A DNA stretch of 64,000 nucleotides from Acanthacorydalis orientalis (taxonomy: Eukaryota > Arthropoda > Insecta > Megaloptera > Corydalidae). The stretch lies in the NCBI GenBank assembly GCA_034766995.1, contig CM068321.1, positions 18,080,026 through 18,144,025 of the forward strand. The letters run 5' to 3'. A program made the position numbers and the translations under genes. The stretch's first letter is position 1; every line of letters starts with the position of its first letter. The notes below the pieces were generated by a model. It had not been told where the DNA came from and ran no database searches. It worked only from the letters and a program-made list of their open reading frames with translations. Positions 58,270 through 64,000 of the stretch are shown in pieces.

Positions 58270-60260
58270 AGATACATATTTCTTTATCTCAAAAAATAAG
58301 AAAGTAACAAACATTTTTTTTCTGCACAGTCATTACCTGTATTAAAGCATTTGTTCTATTTTTTACTTTGAAAAGTTAAAAAAAATATTTGTTGTATTCT
58401 TTTATTCTTATCTCGTCCATTATTATAAACAAAATCTTCTGTTTTATTACTGCTTTGTCATTTATAAAATATCTAGTAGATCTAGGTTTTTGCATTTTTT
58501 TCTTGAATAAAAAAATATAGTTATATGTATTTTAAAAAACGAAAATAGAATAACACACTACAATGTAGAGTACATAAAAATTCTGTTTTCAAGATCGGAT
58601 GAAGAAAGCATAAATACTTGAACAGAAAATAATATATTGACTAAATGTCTTAAAACGTGCTCGTAAAATATTAAGGTAAAAAGATTTTCTTTTTTAATTT
58701 TCATTAATACCTCATAGCAGGGTCAATTATTCGATTTATATTTTTCATTTATTTTGAGGTCTTATTTTCGCCGATTTGACTGTATCCAGGAGTACACACA
58801 CTAAGCGAATCATATTAAACTCTTATATAACTTTAAATATAAAGTAATAAAAAAGGGTATCATTTTAAAGACATATCAGAGATCTGATAGTAAGGAGTTG
58901 TCCAGTAGAGGATGGAAACCTGAAAGAAAATTTTGAAAATAAATAGAAAGAAAATACGTTTTAAAGAAAATTTTGTAGTTTCTGAATTTAATATTTCTAT
59001 TTGTTTTTTATTTCGTAACTTCTAATATTATACATCATATTGAAATTATTTTTTTACTATAATTTACTTTTTGTCTATAAGTAAAATTACTCTGATGAGT
59101 CAATAGCGTCATAAATTTCTACCTTGGTAAGGGAACCAGTATTTTGTGGGCAACGTAATTGGAATCCTTAGTTTCAGCATTGCCTTTCCTTAATTCTTTC
59201 AATCAAAAATATTGAGCATCCCAGCATTAAAGCTGTAATATTTTAAAAATGAATCTTTATATACTTATATAAAATCATGTATAGGTATTTGTAAAAATCT
59301 ACAATAAAGCAGATTATTAAAAAATTAAATTCAATTAATCACGAATCGTCTGATACACCCTCATGGATATATTTTAGAAATCACTGCTTTATGCAAACCA
59401 ATGAAAAGACTACCATATTAAAGCTCTGCTTAAATATTTTGTAAATGGTTTAGTTTCTATAGTACTAATACTTATCAGTAGTATTGTACTTAAAGAAGAG
59501 AATTATTTTATATACTAATTATAGACTGTTTCTGTTTATAAACACCTTTAACAGGAATTCACTATTCAATATTCAGATGATATTTTTTCTGCTTTACAAT
59601 TATTACATTTTTAAAAATGTAACAAAAAGTTCAAACTAGAAATATATATATATATTAATAAGCAGTCTTGGCAACATTCCAAATTAGAATGTAACATAAA
59701 ATTGCATTATATAATGTTATTACACTGTTATAATAATAAAAAAAAGTACAATATCTAGATTAATTAATGAAAAAAACGAATAAAAAGTAATGTATTTTAA
59801 ATACTTTTAATTTGTGGAATGATATAAATGTGGGATTAAAACTAAGATCTCCATTGGATTTCACATGAAAGTAACAAATGCATTATACTGCTGCTCCTTT
59901 CCATGCTGTGAATGTATGAAATGATTGGCGAACTTGTTGACAATTGCAAAATACGACCCAGTTCTCTAATGAACTTTTTTGAATTGCGTAATCATTAAAA
60001 TTATATGTTAAAGTTATAAATATATATATATATATATATATATAATAAGTATATAAGTACAAATCTAGCTAAATCTAAGTCACGACACTCCATAAACAAT
60101 GAAATAGCAATTTGTCATAACAGCACGAAAAGCCAAGTAACAAGCAATTATATTCGAAACAGATAGATTTTTACATCAGACAAACAAACAATACATCAAA
60201 TATATCATGTCATAAAATCATAAAGAATGAAACATGAAGAATGAAAAAAAAATGGACACT
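57808..60260. other. AT-rich non-coding stretch
   Basis: (TA)n at about 58239-58266 and 60019-60043. No gene or element is recognised. Confidence 0.5.
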
Positions 60261-60264
60261 CAAC

Positions 60265-60660
60265 ACTCGAAACGATGGCCACACAAGTGTACGTTTCTAT
60301 AAACGTATGGGAAAACGTGGCCGTTGTATTCAGCATCGAAGTAAGTTAGTATATCGTTAAGGCAGAAGCACCTGACGAAAAAATCGTCAAAGGTAAAAGT
60401 AGGATCAGATGTTCACGAGATGCAGTCGACTTTTGTACAAGCCGAATAATGTAGTAAGTTCTTCAGTCGCGGTCAGTGCGATATACCACATACGTTACAC
60501 ACGAGGACCGGTTCTTGTACGGCAAATGCGAGTGCAGCGAACCGAGATGGTGCTGTCATATCTTACACCTTTCGAATCGAGGAACGTTAGATGGCCCGAA
60601 GCGATACAACTTTCTTGTTTTCCCCTTTCTTCCCACACTCGATTCAGTGGCGGCTGATGG
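60265..60660. promoter_or_regulatory. GC-richer island
   Basis: Unique, mixed-composition DNA (ATGGCCACACAAGTGTACGT, CACGAGGACCGGTTCTTGTA, GTTAGATGGCCCGAAGCGAT). The open frame at 60409-60657 has no recognisable domain and overlaps others of similar length, so coding status is doubtful. CAGTGGCGGCTGATGG at 60645-60660 resembles the end of the element at 25329 and may mark a second transposon end. Confidence 0.3.
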
Positions 60661-60676
60661 AATAACAATGAAATTT

Positions 60677-60677
<1 letters not shown>

Positions 60678-60739
<62 letters not shown>
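60678..60739. repeat. (TA)n microsatellite
   Basis: About 62 bases of TA units. Confidence 0.95.
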
Positions 60740-60743
<4 letters not shown>

Positions 60744-60948
60744 ACATTTTCTATTAGAAAAATTAGTAATTTATGCAGGATTTCAACCTTTGACTTTATT
60801 CTTTCTAATATCAAATGACCATTTTGTACGCTTTGAAAATATAAAACTTCTTGATTTTATTAATTTTAATTCAAATCAATATCGAGGGCATCAGAACAGA
60901 ATGGTGTATAAATCATATTTTGGTAAAATCGTTTTATTAATCATACTA
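60740..60948. other. AT-rich segment between transposon-like ends
   Basis: No coding signal. It may be the interior of an element spanning the CAGTGGCGG end at 60645 and the GC-rich repeat at 60949. Confidence 0.3.
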
Positions 60949-61074
60949 AGGGACCTCGCTCCTTGCTTTCTGCGCTCACCAACCCCCGGACTCGCTGCGT
61001 TCGCCCATTTGTCAATTATTAGTCTCTATATGTAACCGAATGAAAGAGAAAACATATTTTTTAAAACTCATTTA
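60949..61074 (+). mobile_element. GC-rich dispersed repeat, copy 2
   Basis: Shares block order with 37665-37792: CACCAACCCCCGGACTCGCT, then CCCATTTGTCAATTATTAGT, GTAACCGAATGAAAGAGAAA and TTTTTTAAAACTCATTTA. The leading hairpin is decayed (GGGACCTCGCTCC). Orientation is the same as copy 1. Confidence 0.6.
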
Positions 61075-62214
61075 TGTTTATATAATCATCGCAGACAGAT
61101 TGCAATGTTGCTGTTTTATATATGAGATAAACATATTACACATATGAGATAAACATATTACATAAATATTTGGGTACTATGAAACCTCGGCGTCATAAGT
61201 AAATAAGTGACATCATCAAAAATGTTTTTGTGGCTAATTTTAATTTTATATATATAGAAAGATAATTTCATAAAGCTGATCTACACATTATAGCAGAGGC
61301 ATATACTTTTATATGAAACTCAAATTTGCTATTACTTAAACATTTTATTTATAAAATATAACAAATTATTTCAAAATTTCGTGTTTTAAAATGCTATTCC
61401 TTTTATTTCCTCTACACTTGCACATTTAATGTATATACCTTTCATTATAATTCTGTTCATATGTTATTAACAGTATTTTCTTTCTTAACATATTAGAAAA
61501 TTTTACTAAATTCTAAATTGACTAAATGGCCAACAGTCATTGTATTTTTCAATTATATTTAAACGTTGTTATCAGTTTTAATGAAAATGTAATACTTTAA
61601 TCATTCATGTTTATGTGTAACAAAATTTCAAAATAATAAAAGCAGGTATTTCCAATTTCATGATTTGGAGTTATTTGAGTTTATATTGAAAAATAAATTC
61701 TTAACAAGAATTGTATACCGATAGTAAATATGTTACGACTATAATATGAAGAACTGAAACAATAAATTCCGAATTCTGTTTGAAATACTAACAATGACTA
61801 AATACATATAATTAAAAAATAGTAGAATTTTAATTCTAATGAAACCTTTTTCTGATAATACAGTTTTAAACATGAATATTTTCTCATAAATTTACATATA
61901 TGACTGTATGTAATTTAATTTGTTATAATAATGAAATATTTCTTAAGTTTCGTTACAAAAATAGAATTGAAAAAAGTATTGTCGAAATGCGATACTATGA
62001 AATAATAAAGTAATAATAAATTTAGTAATGTGCTCGAAATCAATTTAGATTAAAGTATGACTTTATCAACAAATTGTATTTATTACAATGCGTTTTCTTA
62101 TAAAAAAGAGTTCTTGTAATACTTGAAACTAGTACACACGTTTAAATAAATTAAGGTATTTAGTGCGACTTTTCTTACATAACTAATTAGAATAATTAAC
62201 AATAAAGGTATGAT
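61075..62214. other. AT-rich non-coding stretch
   Basis: Contains a short two-unit tandem repeat (ATATGAGATAAACATATTAC) at about 61122-61163. No gene is recognised. Confidence 0.5.
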
Positions 62215-62750
62215 CTAATTTCTGTTAACGTTGCAACAAGTAAACGCAATCGACGAGCTGCCACTGTATGAAAGCGATGGGACGGTTGTTCGCGACGACC
62301 GGCATGTGATACATGCAGCTGATTTCATTCTCCCCGTACAAACATACACAAACAATGGTCTCGAGAACGAATTCGATGTTCGACTCTCGTGATCCCCTTC
62401 TCTCACGATACCGTGGTAAAAAAAAGACACCTTAGCGTACCTACAACGAAACTGCCCTACCCCCACGAATTGAAATTGCATCTCTGCCGCAGTGCTTTTA
62501 TGTTTTGAAAGAAGTTGCATGCTGGATCAATTTTTCTTCAGTCAATTTTGAATATCCAATCGGTTCGGATGCGCGCACTGATCGAAACATGCATCTAGTG
62601 TGATATCAGTTTGTGCTGTTTCAGTTTGTTTACATACACCTGTACCATTTTCGTATATTTTATTCTGTGGGTGAGTGTGTTATTGTGACTGAGAGAATTC
62701 CAGCTGTGTGTTTTTTATCGAATAAAGGATAAACATTCTGCTTGGTCGAA
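62215..62750 (+). promoter_or_regulatory. Presumed promoter and 5' UTR upstream of a candidate first exon
   Basis: A mixed-composition island (GGTTGTTCGCGACGACCGGC; CCTACCCCCACGAATTGAAA) followed by T/G-rich sequence with TCAGTTTGT initiator-like words near 62607-62628. It runs into the ATG at 62751. The minus-strand open frame at 62215-62520 has no recognisable domain. Confidence 0.35.
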
Positions 62751-62768
62751 ATGGGTCTTAAAAGGACG
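62751..62768 (+). CDS. Candidate first coding exon (MGLKRT...), gene runs off the window
   Basis: ATGGGTCTTAAAAGGACG is followed at once by a perfect donor, GTGAGT. The ATG context (GTCGAAATGG) is favourable, and it lies at the end of a compositional island like that of the CFAP53-like promoter. The exon would encode only six residues and end in phase 0; no partner exon is visible to 64000. Function unknown. A chance ATG-plus-donor arrangement is possible. Confidence 0.3.
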
Positions 62769-62856
62769 GTGAGTAATTCTCGACATGAAGAAAATGATTC
62801 GATATAAATTTGTTATATAGATTTTTTTAAATCTAATAATAACATCGAACAAAATC

Positions 62857-62858
<2 letters not shown>

Positions 62859-62894
<36 letters not shown>

Positions 62895-62926
62895 TATATG
62901 TATATATATATATATAAATATATATA

Positions 62927-62982
<56 letters not shown>
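62859..62982. repeat. (TA)n array
   Basis: About 124 bases of TA units with TAAATA and TGTA interruptions. Confidence 0.95.
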
Positions 62983-62986
<4 letters not shown>

Positions 62987-63402
62987 TATATTCCTAATAC
63001 ATTCACTTCATATTCAATACTAGATTAGAACCAAATAATTATTTCAGTAATATATTAAAAATATAAAGATGATTTAATTTTATAGAAAAAAATGTGCTCG
63101 CATGCTTTTTAAATTTAAAAAAGACATTCTGAATCAAATTAGTAATACAATACCTCATTAGTTATTCACGTTTTATCTCAAAATGGGTCAATTGTCTACG
63201 AAATTCTAATGCTGTAATATAACTACATGCTAATATTTTTATAAAATTTTAAACAGAACTGTAATATTCAAAGAAAATCTGACTTGCACGCTGTTTTTTA
63301 ACAATTTCTATTAGGATGCAGGATTCCTATATAAGTGAGATAATGTGATTGTCGAATCGATTATTTCATAGAGAAGATTTTAATGTAACAACCATTTTTT
63401 TT

Positions 63403-63407
<5 letters not shown>
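62983..63407. other. AT-rich non-coding stretch
   Basis: No gene or element is recognised. It would be intronic if the candidate exon at 62751 is real. Confidence 0.45.
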
Positions 63408-63452
<45 letters not shown>

Positions 63453-63455
63453 TTA
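63408..63455. repeat. (TA)n microsatellite
   Basis: A run of about 46 bases directly left of the TTAA-flanked element. Confidence 0.9.
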
Positions 63456-63464
63456 ATTGGTTAA

Positions 63465-63591
63465 AACCCTATAGAATTGTATTAGGGTATATGTTTTGAA
63501 GGAGTGATTTTCAATCTTACAAAAAATCACACCCCTTTGAAGAGTTAGTCTTACTGACATACTTCTTTCAGGCGAATATCCTGTTAGGGTT
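63465..63591. mobile_element. TTAA-flanked miniature element (piggyBac-type MITE candidate)
   Basis: A 127-bp segment between TTAA (63461-63464) and TTAA (63592-63595). The ends are AACCCTA and TAGGGTT, so TTAAAACCCTA pairs with TAGGGTTTTAA over 11 bases. A second inner hairpin pairs AGTGATTTT with AAAATCAC around the centre. TTAA duplication and CCCT-containing ends are known features of piggyBac elements. No coding capacity. Confidence 0.6.
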
Positions 63592-63676
63592 TTAATAATA
63601 CTGTTTTATCGAATTTAGTAAGAATATAGAATTGTTTGATTAATATATATTCAAAAGTACGTAATATGTGTATGTG

Positions 63677-63679
<3 letters not shown>

Positions 63680-63734
<55 letters not shown>
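63680..63734. repeat. (TA)n microsatellite
   Basis: About 27 TA units after a short TGTA run. Confidence 0.95.
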
Positions 63735-63738
<4 letters not shown>

Positions 63739-64000
63739 AAAAAAGTAATTAAAATAACGAAATACTAATAAAAATTAACAAAAATTCTGACAACGTATAC
63801 ACATGTATGAAGTAAAATAAAAATCTCTGCTACGTCATCCTGAATTTTTTTTACATCCTCCTGGAATTATGCGTACCTTATTTCGGAAAAAAAATGTTAA
63901 TAAATATTATTTTAAAGGATACCAGATCTTTTTACGAATGGTTTGAAACTCCCTAATTCCAAAATCCTAAAAATATACAAACAAAAAGTATAGAAAATAA
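63735..64000. other. AT-rich window end
   Basis: No recognisable feature. Confidence 0.5.

Noticed and set aside
60409..60657. Overlapping open frames on both strands in a GC-richer island
   Set aside because: Three frames of similar length overlap and none has a recognisable domain; one runs into a (TA)n tract.
62250..62275. GCTGCCACTG as the right end of an element starting at CAGTGGCGG (60645)
   Set aside because: The match is only about 7-8 bases and the flanks show no target duplication.

Overview
The window is AT-rich nuclear DNA from an animal, most likely an insect. The evidence is intron-containing genes with GT/AG splice sites, several mariner elements, an RTE-type non-LTR retrotransposon tail, TIR miniature elements and dozens of long (TA)n microsatellites. 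No prokaryotic operon, CRISPR array or rRNA is visible, and I recognised no tRNA by eye. The species cannot be fixed from the sequence.

Two protein-coding genes can be supported. On the minus strand at 527-1864 is an apparently intronless gene for a ZIP-family (SLC39, ZIP1/2/3-like) zinc transporter. On the plus strand, spread over 6767-19936, is a nine-exon gene that I reconstructed by joining coding blocks across GT/AG introns in consistent phase. It encodes a glutamate/lysine/arginine-rich coiled-coil protein of about 530 residues, best explained as CFAP53 (CCDC11, trichohyalin/plectin-homology domain), an axonemal protein of motile cilia and sperm flagella. Its large first intron (about 5.7 kb) holds a decayed RTE-clade retrotransposon tail. 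Two of its splice junctions are crowded by (TA)n tracts, and intron 6 is almost entirely (TA)n. The two genes have unrelated functions and I see no sign that they work together.

From about 20 kb to 64 kb no complete gene is visible. This stretch is an intergenic region or a very large intron dominated by AT-rich unique sequence, (TA)n arrays and transposon relics. The relics include three mariner derivatives of 557-567 bp that share one internal deletion (one copy lies upstream of the ciliary gene), a near-full-length but dead mariner at 34.5-35.8 kb, and an internally deleted RTE-like element at 31.3-31.7 kb. There are also several TIR or fold-back families: an AT-rich family with about 40-bp TIRs in roughly seven copies, a fold-back at 13.6 kb with relatives elsewhere, a CAGTGGCGG-ended element, an ACAGACCC-ended element and a TTAA-flanked element. 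Several islands of higher GC and lower repeat content (28.1, 36.0, 42.2, 44.5, 51.7, 55.3, 57.4, 60.3 and 62.2 kb) stand out and may be enhancers, promoters or untranslated exons. Near the right edge a short ATG exon followed by a consensus splice donor (62751-62768) may be the first coding exon of a gene running off the window.

I found no convincing new multi-gene system. The most original observations are the mariner-derived non-autonomous family with a shared breakpoint, the RTE-derived head-plus-tail element, the new TIR families, and the microsatellite invasion of splice regions in the ciliary gene.
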